Position numbers and translations under genes: made by a program. The notes beneath the pieces are model-generated. The model was not told the origin of the DNA and made no database searches. It worked only from the letters and a program-made list of their open reading frames with translations. Source: Flavobacterium sp. (lineage in GTDB: Bacteria; Bacteroidota; Bacteroidia; Flavobacteriales; Flavobacteriaceae). From it: a DNA stretch of 64,000 nucleotides. The stretch is from NCBI RefSeq assembly GCF_027484205.1, contig NZ_JAIXUB010000019.1:62001-126000 (forward strand), given 5' to 3'. Of this stretch, positions 19,746 through 28,070 are shown piece by piece (position 1 is the first letter of the stretch; each line of letters opens with the position of its first letter).

Positions 19746-19750
19746 TTATT

Positions 19751-19816
19751 TTCTCGCAAAGCCACAAAGCCGCAGTTTATATCCAAATTCTTTGTGCCTT
19801 TGTACCTTTGCGAGAA
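19751..19816. repeat. Copy of the CGCAAAG intergenic repeat, inverted arms
   Basis: TTCTCGCAAAG (19751-19761) and CTTTGCGAGAA (19806-19816) form an 11-bp perfect inverted repeat around a CACAAAG...CTTTGTG core. It belongs to the family also seen at 50.3, 57.0 and 60.7 kb. Confidence 0.7.
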
Positions 19817-19921
19817 TACATTAAAAATTAAGTTGAATCTAATTTTTTTCAATATTTATAAGGCTTAACAAGGTAATTGTTAGTTTTATCGGACAACGAT
19901 GATTTATAAATTATTATCAAG

Positions 19922-19953
19922 AAAGCCCACTTTAACTAGTTGGGCTTTTTTTG
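19922..19953 (+). terminator. Terminator-like hairpin upstream of guaC
   Basis: AAGCCCA, a loop, TGGGCTTTTTTT lies about 135 bp upstream of guaC in its direction. It could end a short leader RNA or attenuate guaC. The 408-bp gap 19677-20084 holds this hairpin, a second terminator and a repeat, and no convincing gene. Confidence 0.65.
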
Positions 19954-20084
19954 TTTCACCATTCTTTTTTAATGCACAACTCTTACTAACAATTGTTAAT
20001 AAATTCTCCAAACAAAATTGCTTAAAACACTACCTGTATTTTGTCGAATATGATACATTTGAATTCAATGAAAACGTATAAGAA

Positions 20085-21125
20085 ATGAGAATAGAAACCG
20101 AACTAAAATTAGGATTTAAAGATGTAATGATTCGTCCAAAACGTTCTACATTAAATAGTAGAGCACAAGTGTCGTTAGAGCGTGAATTTAAGTTTAAGCA
20201 CAGTACAGCAACTTGGACAGGAATTCCAATTATGGCTGCTAATATGGATACTGTTGGTACTTTTGAAATGGCATTGGCTTTAGCAAAAGAAAAGCTATTT
20301 TCATGCATTCACAAACATTATACAGTTCAAGAATGGAATGATTTCATCAAAAAAGCTCCAATAGATATACATAATTATATTGCGGTAAGCACAGGAACAG
20401 GAAAAGACGATTTTAAAAAGATTGCCGAAATATTCGAGCATAATCCGCAACTCAAATTTATTTGTATCGATGTCGCTAATGGTTATTCAGAACATTTTGT
20501 TGGTTTTTTGAAACAAGCTCGCAAACAATATCCTGATAAAGTCATCATTGCAGGAAATGTTGTTACGGGTGAAATGGTAGAAGAATTATTATTAGAAGGT
20601 GCTGATATTGTTAAAGTTGGAATTGGTCCTGGTTCAGTTTGTACCACAAGAGTTAAAACAGGCGTAGGTTATCCACAACTTTCCGCTATTATAGAATGTG
20701 CTGATGCTGCGCATGGTCTTGGCGGACACATTATTAGTGATGGTGGATGTGCTATTCCAGGTGATGTTTCTAAAGCTTTTGGTGCTGGCGCTGATTTTGT
20801 AATGCTAGGCGGAATGCTAGCTGGACATACAGAAAGTGGTGGCGAAACAATAGAAATAAATGGTGAAAAATTCAAACAATTTTACGGAATGAGTTCAGAA
20901 ACAGCCATGAAAAAACATGTTGGAGGTGTTGCAGAATATCGTGCAAGTGAAGGAAAAACGGTTCAAGTGCCATTTAAAGGCGATGTTATCGATACATTAC
21001 ACGATATACTTGGCGGAATTAGAAGTACGTGTACTTATGTAGGCGCATCTAAATTGAAAGAATTGACTAAACGAACTACTTTTATTAGAGTTTTAGAACA
21101 AGAAAACCGCATTTACACCAAATAA
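20085..21125 (+). CDS. guaC: GMP reductase
   Basis: 346 residues. It reduces GMP to IMP plus ammonia with NADPH, feeding the purine salvage pool. It is a TIM barrel without the CBS pair of IMP dehydrogenase. Motifs are [20 protein letters not shown] at the start, [19 protein letters not shown] and the active-site loop [19 protein letters not shown] with the catalytic Cys. [20 protein letters not shown] and [15 protein letters not shown] follow. Its length and start fit the GuaC1 type of proteobacteria and animals. The Nudix gene starts one base after its stop, so they are translationally coupled. Confidence 0.95.
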   Translation: MRIETELKLGFKDVMIRPKRSTLNSRAQVSLEREFKFKHSTATWTGIPIMAANMDTVGTFEMALALAKEKLFSCIHKHYTVQEWNDFIKKAPIDIHNYIAVSTGTGKDDFKKIAEIFEHNPQLKFICIDVANGYSEHFVGFLKQARKQYPDKVIIAGNVVTGEMVEELLLEGADIVKVGIGPGSVCTTRVKTGVGYPQLSAIIECADAAHGLGGHIISDGGCAIPGDVSKAFGAGADFVMLGGMLAGHTESGGETIEINGEKFKQFYGMSSETAMKKHVGGVAEYRASEGKTVQVPFKGDVIDTLHDILGGIRSTCTYVGASKLKELTKRTTFIRVLEQENRIYTK

Positions 21126-21126
21126 A

Positions 21127-21654
21127 ATGGCAGAAAACGAAGCATCATTTTTTAAATATTGTCCCAATTGCAGTTCACAAAACTTGACCTATGTAAACAA
21201 TTTTAAATTGCATTGTTCTGATTGTGATTTTATATTGTATCACAACATAGCAGCAGCAGTAGCTTTAGTATTCACTTATGAAGATAAAATTCTTTTCGCA
21301 GAAAGAAATGTGGAACCCGACAAAGGGAAACTTGATTTACCTGGAGGATTTATCGATCCAAACGAAACTGCCGAAGAAGCTGCTTGTCGTGAAGTTAACG
21401 AAGAGTTAGGATTAGAATTAACACCTGATGATTTAAAATATATCACTACAGCTCCAAACAATTATTTATATAGAAATGTTCCTTACAGAACCATGGATAT
21501 TTTCTATGAATGTTCACTTAAAACGAATGTTATTTCAATTAAGGCTGCTGACGAAATTAAATCACTAACTTGGATAAAAAGAAACGAAATAGACCTGAAC
21601 AAAATTGGTTTTGCATCAATCAGAAAAGTAATTGGAGAAAGGTATTTGGTTTGA
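21127..21654 (+). CDS. Nudix hydrolase with N-terminal zinc ribbon
   Basis: 175 residues. The N-terminus has a four-Cys ribbon (KYCPNCSSQN and LHCSDCDFILYHN), as in NudC-like and ADP-ribose Nudix enzymes. The Nudix box is intact: GGFIDPNETAEEAACREVNE followed by ELG, fitting G-x5-E-x7-REUxEExGU. The C-terminus has YRTMDIFYECSL and a final helical segment. Likely substrates are nucleoside diphosphate compounds; the exact one cannot be told. It is coupled to guaC (1-bp gap), suggesting a role in nucleotide housekeeping or salvage. Confidence 0.9.
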   Translation: MAENEASFFKYCPNCSSQNLTYVNNFKLHCSDCDFILYHNIAAAVALVFTYEDKILFAERNVEPDKGKLDLPGGFIDPNETAEEAACREVNEELGLELTPDDLKYITTAPNNYLYRNVPYRTMDIFYECSLKTNVISIKAADEIKSLTWIKRNEIDLNKIGFASIRKVIGERYLV

Positions 21655-21687
21655 GTTTTTAATGTTTAGTTATTAGTTTATGATTCT

Positions 21688-21975
21688 GTCCTTTTTTTGT
21701 TAAATCCTTAAAAACCTTATTATACAGTTTATTCTATGTACGCTATGTAAAACGTAGCAACTTCATGCACAAAAAAAAATCTATGATTCTATGTGGTTTA
21801 AAAAAAGCTTCTTGTCCTTTTTGGCTAAACCATAACTAACCTTATTATATAGATTATTCTATGTACGCTATGTAAAGCGAATCGACTTCATGCGCAAAAA
21901 AAAAAAATCTATGATTCTATGTGGTTTAAAAAAAACTTCGACTCCTTTTTGGTCAAACCCAGACTAACCATTGAC
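21688..21975. repeat. About 2.3 tandem copies of a 125-127 bp intergenic repeat
   Basis: Units start at about 21688, 21814 and 21939 (the last truncated). Each contains accttattata, attctatgtacgctatgta, ttcatg-c-caaaaaaaa and tctatgattctatgtggttt. The last part resembles sequence near 9611 and 57411. The 420-bp gap 21655-22074 holds nothing else recognisable. Confidence 0.8.
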
Positions 21976-22074
21976 CACAATAAATTTCCATATAATTATT
22001 TCAGTCACCTTCCAACAAAATAAACCAACTTTCCGTAAATTTGCTCAATACTTATTTCAAGAAAGAACCTCTAA

Positions 22075-23358
22075 ATGCAAAAAGAAAATCCTTCATCACT
22101 CACTACTACAGGTTTTTTTTATAAAAATCCCTCTTTAAAGATCAAAGAGTTTCAAGCATTTTTAATCTCTCGTTTCGGAATCATTCTTGCCCTAAATATG
22201 CAATCGACAATTTTGTATTATTGGGTTTACCAACTCACTAACAACAAACTCTCACTTGGTTTAGTCGGTTTAGCTGAGGTAATTCCTGCCATAGGTTGTT
22301 CGCTCATTGCTGGTCATTATGTCGATCAAAATGAAAAACGTAAAATGGTACTCTTATGTTTATCAGGTTATGTTTTTACAGCTATTTGTTTGTTTTTATT
22401 GGCGTTACCTTACATTGAAACACAATTATCAATATCCTTTTTGGTTGGTTTGATTTACTTTTTAGTTTTTCTTGGAGGTATTTTTCGATCCTTTTATGCA
22501 CCATCCATGTTTTCACTTTTCGGATTGATTGTACCACGCGAACATTATCCTAATGCCACAAGTTGGAGTAGTATGTCTTGGCAATTAGGAGCAGTCATTG
22601 GACCTTTAGTAGCGGGTTTTTTTATTGCTTTTTTTGGAATAAAGATAGGATTACTTGCAGTACTTGCTGTTTTAGTTATCATTCATATTCCATTACTTTC
22701 AATAGCCGTAAAACCAATATTAAAAAGAGAAAAGGAACCCATGTTGCAAAGTATTTCTGAAGGACTAAAGTTTGTAATGCGAACACCAACATTGCTTGCA
22801 GCCCAACTTTTAGACATGTTTTCTGTACTATTTGGTGGTGCTGTTGCTTTACTTCCTGTATATCAAAAAGAAATCCTTCATGTGGATGAAATTGGGTTTG
22901 GTATTCTTCGTTCTGCTCCGGGAATTGGTGCAATTTTAACTCTAGGTTTACTAGCATTTCTGCCTTTAAAAAATAAACCAGGACAAAAGCTTTTTTTATG
23001 TGTAGCAGGTTTTGCTTTATCCATTATTGTATTCGGAATATCAACTAACTTTTATCTTTCCTTCATAATGTTGTTACTCTCAGGAATGTTTGATGCTGTA
23101 AGTGTTGTAATTCGAAGTACCATTTTACAATTAGTAACACCCGATGCCATGCGAGGAAGAGTTTCTGCTGTGAATACTATTTTCGTAAGTTCTTCTAATG
23201 AATTTGGTGATTTTGAAAGTGGTGTAATGGCAAATTGGTTAGGAACTGTAAGAGCAGTTGTCGTTGGCGGTTGCTTAACATTAGGTGTTGTAGCATTTAC
23301 TTTTTTCAAAGTACCACAATTGCGTAATTTTACTTTTGAAGATAAAAAAGAAGAATAG
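22075..23358 (+). CDS. MFS transporter (MFS_3/EntS-like exporter)
   Basis: 427 residues with about 12 hydrophobic segments. It resembles the enterobactin-exporter-like MFS_3 group: FQAFLISRFGIILALNMQST, the motif A-like region ASLIAGHYVDQNEKRKMVLL (loop 2-3, D-x-x-x-x-R/K), then FYAPSMFSLFGLIVPREHYP and WQLGAVIGPLVAGFFIAFFG. LQLVTPDAMRGRVSAVNTIF before the last helices is very typical of this group. Substrate is unknown (siderophore, drug or lipid). It is not obviously linked to the neighbouring genes. Confidence 0.85.
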   Translation: MQKENPSSLTTTGFFYKNPSLKIKEFQAFLISRFGIILALNMQSTILYYWVYQLTNNKLSLGLVGLAEVIPAIGCSLIAGHYVDQNEKRKMVLLCLSGYVFTAICLFLLALPYIETQLSISFLVGLIYFLVFLGGIFRSFYAPSMFSLFGLIVPREHYPNATSWSSMSWQLGAVIGPLVAGFFIAFFGIKIGLLAVLAVLVIIHIPLLSIAVKPILKREKEPMLQSISEGLKFVMRTPTLLAAQLLDMFSVLFGGAVALLPVYQKEILHVDEIGFGILRSAPGIGAILTLGLLAFLPLKNKPGQKLFLCVAGFALSIIVFGISTNFYLSFIMLLLSGMFDAVSVVIRSTILQLVTPDAMRGRVSAVNTIFVSSSNEFGDFESGVMANWLGTVRAVVVGGCLTLGVVAFTFFKVPQLRNFTFEDKKEE

Positions 23359-23379
23359 TAGTTGTAAATACTTCAGCCA

Positions 23380-24033
23380 TTATTCAGAAATTGAAGTGTT
23401 GTGTGATGAGGTATTTGAAACTTCTTTTTTTCTATATTCTTCAATCCAATCCAAATTTCTTTTGTATACCACAACTGTTCCAGCTATCATATCAGTTAAA
23501 CTCCTTTTTCTGTCGTTTAATAAAAATAAAATTAAACTAGAAAAATAAAATACATTAGGTAAAATTACAATTACAGTTCTTCCAAAAAAAGGATAGAAAG
23601 ATTGAAGGTATTGTTGTTTGTCAAACCAACCCATATCATTAAAAGTAGTAGCATCAGCTTGACTTATTCCATAAAAACTAAAAATTTGGGCTATAATTGT
23701 AATAATAATTAAAGGTACAAGTTTTAGAAAAGCTTCTTTATATCCAATATAACCACCATCGGTTTTTAAAATAAACAATCCCATAGCAAGTTTACCTGGA
23801 GTTGCACCATAATGAACGGGTAAAACTATATGATACACAAAGTTCAATAGTAATGCTAGTGGTCCAGTGAAGTAAGTATAATATAAATTTTGATTGTTTA
23901 ATAACAAAATGATAATTGTTACGGGAGACAAAATTAGTCCATCTAAAAGAAGAGCGGCAAACCGTTCTCCAAAGTTTCCATATAATGATTGATAGCTATT
24001 TTCTTTATAAATTGGAAGTATTCTGTTTTTCAT
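23380..24033 (-). CDS. RDD-family membrane protein
   Basis: 217 residues. The RDD domain signature is visible: GNFGERFAALLLDGLILSPV (R...D), then GATPGKLAMGLFILKTDGGY and LNDRKRSLTDMIAGTVVVYK (the closing D...A-G-T-x-V). There are about four transmembrane segments. RDD proteins are poorly understood; some act in ion or proton exchange. The gene starts 4 bp after the stop of the upstream LacI-type gene, so both may be read together, but a functional link to the sugar locus is not evident. Confidence 0.85.
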   Translation of the reverse strand: MKNRILPIYKENSYQSLYGNFGERFAALLLDGLILSPVTIIILLLNNQNLYYTYFTGPLALLLNFVYHIVLPVHYGATPGKLAMGLFILKTDGGYIGYKEAFLKLVPLIIITIIAQIFSFYGISQADATTFNDMGWFDKQQYLQSFYPFFGRTVIVILPNVFYFSSLILFLLNDRKRSLTDMIAGTVVVYKRNLDWIEEYRKKEVSNTSSHNTSISE

Positions 24034-24037
24034 AGTT

Positions 24038-25060
24038 TTAATTCAGGGTAGATTCTCTTTCAATAATATTTGTATCTAATTCAATAGTTCTTGGAGCGTA
24101 ATCAAGAAATTCTTTTTTATGATTCATTTCTTCAAGTAATAGATGGAATGAAGCAACACCCATTTCATAACTTGGTTGGTCAACAGTACTTAATTTTGGC
24201 GTGATTACTTGCGACATGAACCAATTGCTAAAACCAATTACCTTTATTTGATTAGGTACTTTGATGTTATGTTCATTAAAATACGCTAAAACACCTACAG
24301 CTACTAAATCAGTAATCACAAAGATGCCATCAACATCAGGATGTTCATTCATAATTTTACTAGCAAAATCTTTTCCTTCATCAAAGGTCACATTCTTACA
24401 AGTATAAACCAGTTTAGAATCATAAGGAATATTGTATTTTTCTAAAGCTTTTTTGTAACCTAAAAAACGATCAATTGCATTTTGAGGATTAACAGGTCCA
24501 CGAATGTGCGCAATTTTTTTACATCCTTTATTGATGAGATGTTCCACTGCATGGAATGCTGCCTTTTGGTCATTAATGATAACTTTAGAACAATTAATCA
24601 GTTTGGAAATTTTATCAAACATAACAAAAGGAATCTCACGTTTAATAATTTCCTTAATATGTTTATCGTCATTTGATTCGTTAGAAAGCGACATTATAAT
24701 TCCATCCACTCTTTTATTCAATAGCAATCCCACTTGTTTTCTTTCAAGCTCAATTGACTCGTTTGATTGCAATATAATGACTAAATAGCCATTTTTTTCG
24801 GCTTCGGCAATAATACCATTAATCACATTGGAAAAAAAGTGATGCACCACTTCAGGAATTATTAAGCCAATGGTTCGCGACTCTTTAGTCCTTAAATTCA
24901 CGGCAAAACTATTTGGAGTATATTGCAATGATTGTGCGAGTTCTAAAACCTTATTTTTAGTTTTAGCGCTCACATCGGGATAATCTTTTAATGCTTTTGA
25001 AACCGTCGTAATGGATATTCCTAAAGTTTCAGCAATTTGTTTTAAAGTTGTCTCTTTCAT
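24038..25060 (-). CDS. LacI-family transcriptional regulator of the adjacent sugar locus
   Basis: 340 residues. The N-terminal helix-turn-helix MKETTLKQIAETLGISITTV, then SKALKDYPDVSAKTK and the hinge region YTPNSFAVNLRTKESRTIG, are classical LacI. A periplasmic-binding-like effector domain follows (IGLIIPEVVHHFFSNVINGI, RVDGIIMSLSNE, GVLAYFNEHNIKVPNQIKVI). It is divergent from the TonB receptor gene. Two perfect palindromes of the LacI type lie in between, so it most likely represses the receptor and perhaps itself. The inducer is inferred to be a sucrose-derived sugar or sugar phosphate from the gene content downstream. Confidence 0.93.
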   Translation of the reverse strand: MKETTLKQIAETLGISITTVSKALKDYPDVSAKTKNKVLELAQSLQYTPNSFAVNLRTKESRTIGLIIPEVVHHFFSNVINGIIAEAEKNGYLVIILQSNESIELERKQVGLLLNKRVDGIIMSLSNESNDDKHIKEIIKREIPFVMFDKISKLINCSKVIINDQKAAFHAVEHLINKGCKKIAHIRGPVNPQNAIDRFLGYKKALEKYNIPYDSKLVYTCKNVTFDEGKDFASKIMNEHPDVDGIFVITDLVAVGVLAYFNEHNIKVPNQIKVIGFSNWFMSQVITPKLSTVDQPSYEMGVASFHLLLEEMNHKKEFLDYAPRTIELDTNIIERESTLN

Positions 25061-25096
25061 TTAACAAATATGATGAAAATAATTTAAAATAAAAAT

Positions 25097-25131
25097 CGAA
25101 AACGTTTTCGTTATTTTCGAAAACGTTTTCG
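25097..25131. promoter_or_regulatory. Twin LacI-type operators
   Basis: Two identical 14-bp palindromes CGAAAACGTTTTCG at 25097-25110 and 25118-25131. Their centres are exactly 21 bp apart (two helical turns), so two repressor dimers would bind the same DNA face. They lie 36 bp from the lacI-like start and 87 bp from the receptor start. Between them TTATTTTCG resembles a -7 box with one mismatch. Confidence 0.88.
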
Positions 25132-25218
25132 ATAAGAAAATCATAATAAATTAATAACATAAAAATTAATTTCGGAAAAATTATTAACCATTTTTACTAA
25201 TCAAACAAATTTTAAAAA

Positions 25219-27645
25219 ATGAAAAAAAGTACTTTATTTTTAAAAAGATTGTTGCTTATTGTAGCATTTATGCTTTCGAATTTGTCTTTTTCACAAGAAG
25301 TGAAACCAGCAGAGACTGATTCTATTAAAGGAGGCAAAATTGAAGAAGTTGTGATAACAGGTGTTGTCAATCAACGTTCTAAAATTAAATCAAGTGTTTC
25401 TGTAAGCTCAATCAGTGCTGTTCAAGTTGAACAATCTGCTCCAAGATCTACAGCAGAAATTTTTAGAACCATTCCTGGAATTCGCTCAGAATCATCTGGA
25501 GGTGAAGGAAATGCTAACATTACTGTTCGTGGTGTGCCAATCTCTTCTGGTGGTTCTAAATATTTACAAATTCAAGAAGATGGTTTACCAGTTCTTTTAT
25601 ATGGTGACATAGCTTTTGCTACTTCTGACATCTTTACAAGATTTGATAGAAATGTAGCTAGAGTTGAGGCTATTCGTGGAGGTTCTGCTTCTACATTATC
25701 TTCTAATTCTCCTGGAGGTATCATCAACTTTATCAGTAAAACAGGTAAAACAGAAGGAGGAAGCATGGCAACAAGCTTTGGTTTAGATTACAATGATTTT
25801 AGAACAGATATTGAATATGGTTCTAAAATAGGTGATGGTTTATACTTCCACGCAGGTGGTTTTTACAGAACAGGTGAAGGTGTTAGAGATGCTGGTTTTA
25901 CTGCAAATAACGGTGGACAAGTAAAATTCAATCTTACTAAAGAATTTGAAAACGGTTCAGTAACAATTTATACTAAATTCTTAAACGATAGAGCTGCGGC
26001 TTATATGCCAATGCCAGTTAAAGTAACAGGTACAAACTCTGACCCAAATTGGGATAGCGTATCAGGTTATGATGCAACTTCAGGTACACAACAATCAGTA
26101 TATTTAAGTCACAATGTTGGTCTTGGTCCTGATGGTCAATTAAGAAGAGGTGTAGTAAGCGACGGTATGCATCCAGTTTCTAAATCTATTGGAGCAAGTG
26201 CTACTTTTAACCTTGAAGGCGATTGGAAAATTACTAACAACGGACGTTTTTCATCTAACAGCGGTCAGTTCATTACACCATTTCCAGCAGAAGTAGCTTC
26301 AGCAACATCAATTGCAAATTCTTTTGGTGCAGGTTCAACATTAACGTATGCTAATGATGGTACGCCATTTAATACTGCTAATGGTTTAGTTTCTAGAATT
26401 CACATGTTTGATGTTCAATTGAACAACATGAACAATTTTATGAACGACTTAAGAGTGACAAAAAAATTCGATAAATTAGGAATTACAGCAGGTTATTTCA
26501 AATCGATTCAAAACATTTCTATGTCATGGTTATGGAATTCTTATCTTCAAGAAGTATCAGATAACAATCCTCGTTTAATTAATGTAACAGATGCATCTGG
26601 AAACTTACTTTCTGATAACGGATTGTATGCTTATGGTGTGCCATTCTGGGGTAACTGTTGTACAAGAAACTACGATACACAATATAATGTTTCTGCTCCA
26701 TACGCAAACTTAACTCTTGATGCTACAGATAAATTGACATTAGAAGGTGGTATTCGTTTTGACAAAGGTCAAGTAAATGGTTCTTTTGCAGGAAGCGTTC
26801 AAACTACTTATGACATCAACAATGATGGTGTTATTTCAACTCCAGAATCTAGTGTTTCTGCTGTAGATACTGCTAATGCAACTGCTGTAGATTATGATTA
26901 CGACTATGTTTCTTATACTTTAGGTGGTAACTATCTTTTAGATGCTAATCAATCGGTTTTTGCTCGTTACAGTAAAGGTGCTTCTGCAAAAGCAGATAGA
27001 ATTTTATTTTCAGGTTTAAATTATTTAGATGGTGATCAAATCAACTCTTTAGATTATTTAGCACAAGCTGAAGTTGGATACAAAAGAAAATTCTCTAAAG
27101 GATATGTGTATGCAACATTCTTTACTTCAACAACTACAGAAGAAGGTGGATATGAAGCTACTTCAAACTCTATCATCGAAAACGATTACAAATCTTTAGG
27201 TCTTGAGTTAGAATCTTCTTATAGTTTAAATAAAGATTTCAACATTAGAGGTGGACTTACTTATACAAAAGCAGAAATCACTTCGGGTGCAAACGATGGA
27301 AACACACCAAGAAGACAACCTACTGTAATGTATAACTTAATTCCAACGTATAAATTCTCTCAAAATAAAAATAATACATTAGGATTAAGCTTCATTGGAC
27401 AATCTAAAGCGTATGCTCAAGATAATAATGACTTAGTAATGAACGGTTTCTTGATTGTTAACGGATTTGTTGAAGTTGGAATCACTAAAGGACTTTCATT
27501 GAACTTAGCAGGTAACAATCTTTTCAACACTTTAGCAATTACTGAAGTTGAAGAAGGAAGTATTGTAAACAATGCTACAAATATTGTAAGAGCAAGACCA
27601 TTGCCAGGACGTTCATTGTCAATGGCTTTAAATTATAAGTTCTAA
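25219..27645 (+). CDS. TonB-dependent outer-membrane receptor, probable sugar (sucrose) importer
   Basis: 808 residues. Signal peptide up to LSNLSFSQ, a short linker with EEVVITGVVNQRSKIKSSVS, and a plug domain (STAEIFRTIPGIRSESSGGE, NITVRGVPISSG, RVEAIRGGSASTLSSNSPGG, IINFISKTG). A 22-strand barrel follows, ending in the aromatic SLSMALNYKF. There is no SusC-type N-terminal carboxypeptidase-like domain and no SusD gene beside it, so it is a classical TonB receptor like SuxA or MalA rather than a SusCD pair. Twin LacI operators lie upstream and a strong hairpin downstream. The substrate is inferred from the neighbours. Confidence 0.93.
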   Translation: MKKSTLFLKRLLLIVAFMLSNLSFSQEVKPAETDSIKGGKIEEVVITGVVNQRSKIKSSVSVSSISAVQVEQSAPRSTAEIFRTIPGIRSESSGGEGNANITVRGVPISSGGSKYLQIQEDGLPVLLYGDIAFATSDIFTRFDRNVARVEAIRGGSASTLSSNSPGGIINFISKTGKTEGGSMATSFGLDYNDFRTDIEYGSKIGDGLYFHAGGFYRTGEGVRDAGFTANNGGQVKFNLTKEFENGSVTIYTKFLNDRAAAYMPMPVKVTGTNSDPNWDSVSGYDATSGTQQSVYLSHNVGLGPDGQLRRGVVSDGMHPVSKSIGASATFNLEGDWKITNNGRFSSNSGQFITPFPAEVASATSIANSFGAGSTLTYANDGTPFNTANGLVSRIHMFDVQLNNMNNFMNDLRVTKKFDKLGITAGYFKSIQNISMSWLWNSYLQEVSDNNPRLINVTDASGNLLSDNGLYAYGVPFWGNCCTRNYDTQYNVSAPYANLTLDATDKLTLEGGIRFDKGQVNGSFAGSVQTTYDINNDGVISTPESSVSAVDTANATAVDYDYDYVSYTLGGNYLLDANQSVFARYSKGASAKADRILFSGLNYLDGDQINSLDYLAQAEVGYKRKFSKGYVYATFFTSTTTEEGGYEATSNSIIENDYKSLGLELESSYSLNKDFNIRGGLTYTKAEITSGANDGNTPRRQPTVMYNLIPTYKFSQNKNNTLGLSFIGQSKAYAQDNNDLVMNGFLIVNGFVEVGITKGLSLNLAGNNLFNTLAITEVEEGSIVNNATNIVRARPLPGRSLSMALNYKF

Positions 27646-27668
27646 TAATAATTTCATGTTTAATTTTG

Positions 27669-27710
27669 AATAATTCCTATACCAGATAATTTGGTATGGG
27701 AATTATTTTT
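27669..27710 (+). terminator. Strong hairpin between the receptor gene and the catabolic genes
   Basis: A 15-bp stem (27669-27683 with 27693-27707, one G-U pair, arms AATAATTCCTATACC and GGTATGGGAATTATT) with a 9-nt loop, followed by T-run to 27710. It should reduce read-through from the receptor into the metabolic genes. Confidence 0.9.
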
Positions 27711-27738
27711 AAATTTATAATTATTAAAATTACTCGAA

Positions 27739-28068
27739 ATGCGAAAAATAGTACTCTTCTTATTCTTTTTTATAGCACTATCTTCTAATGAGTTAGCCGC
27801 ACAGGAAACATCAAAAAAAGTGATGATTGTATATGGTAGCGATGAATGTCATCATTGCACAGATACTAAAGCGTATCTTAAAAAGAACAACATCGACTTC
27901 ATTTTTTTTGATATTGACAAAAATGCAGCGGCTTTAAATGAAATGCTAGCCAAATTAAGAAAAGCAGGAATAAGTACTTCAAATCTGGGTATTCCGGTAA
28001 TTGATAAACAAGGTGAAATTTTTACCAATAATGGTGTTTTCGAGGAATTTCTTAAAAAATTAAACTAG
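27739..28068 (+). CDS. Exported glutaredoxin/thioredoxin-fold protein with CHHC
   Basis: 109 residues. Signal peptide MRKIVLFLFFFIALSSNELA (cut before AQE). The mature domain of about 85 residues has the glutaredoxin order: VMIVYGSDECHHCTDTKAYL with a CxxC active site, then NNIDFIFFDIDKN, and GIPVIDKQGEIFTNNGVFEE with the cis-Pro and the Gly-containing last strand. It is probably a periplasmic or envelope thiol-disulfide protein. It is oddly placed: first gene after the hairpin in the sugar cluster and only 2 bp before the transporter gene, so it should be cotranscribed with it. Confidence 0.85.
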   Translation: MRKIVLFLFFFIALSSNELAAQETSKKVMIVYGSDECHHCTDTKAYLKKNNIDFIFFDIDKNAAALNEMLAKLRKAGISTSNLGIPVIDKQGEIFTNNGVFEEFLKKLN

Positions 28069-28070
28069 TT

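Noticed and set aside
19899..20081. 60-codon frame just before guaC
   Set aside because: It runs through the terminator hairpin, has no family features and overlaps the probable guaC leader; it is an open frame by chance.
19860..20084. Purine riboswitch before guaC
   Set aside because: The three-way junction and conserved loop sequences of purine aptamers are not visible; only a terminator-like hairpin is.
25219..27645. SusC/SusD-type utilisation locus
   Set aside because: The receptor lacks the SusC N-terminal extension and there is no SusD gene before or after it.
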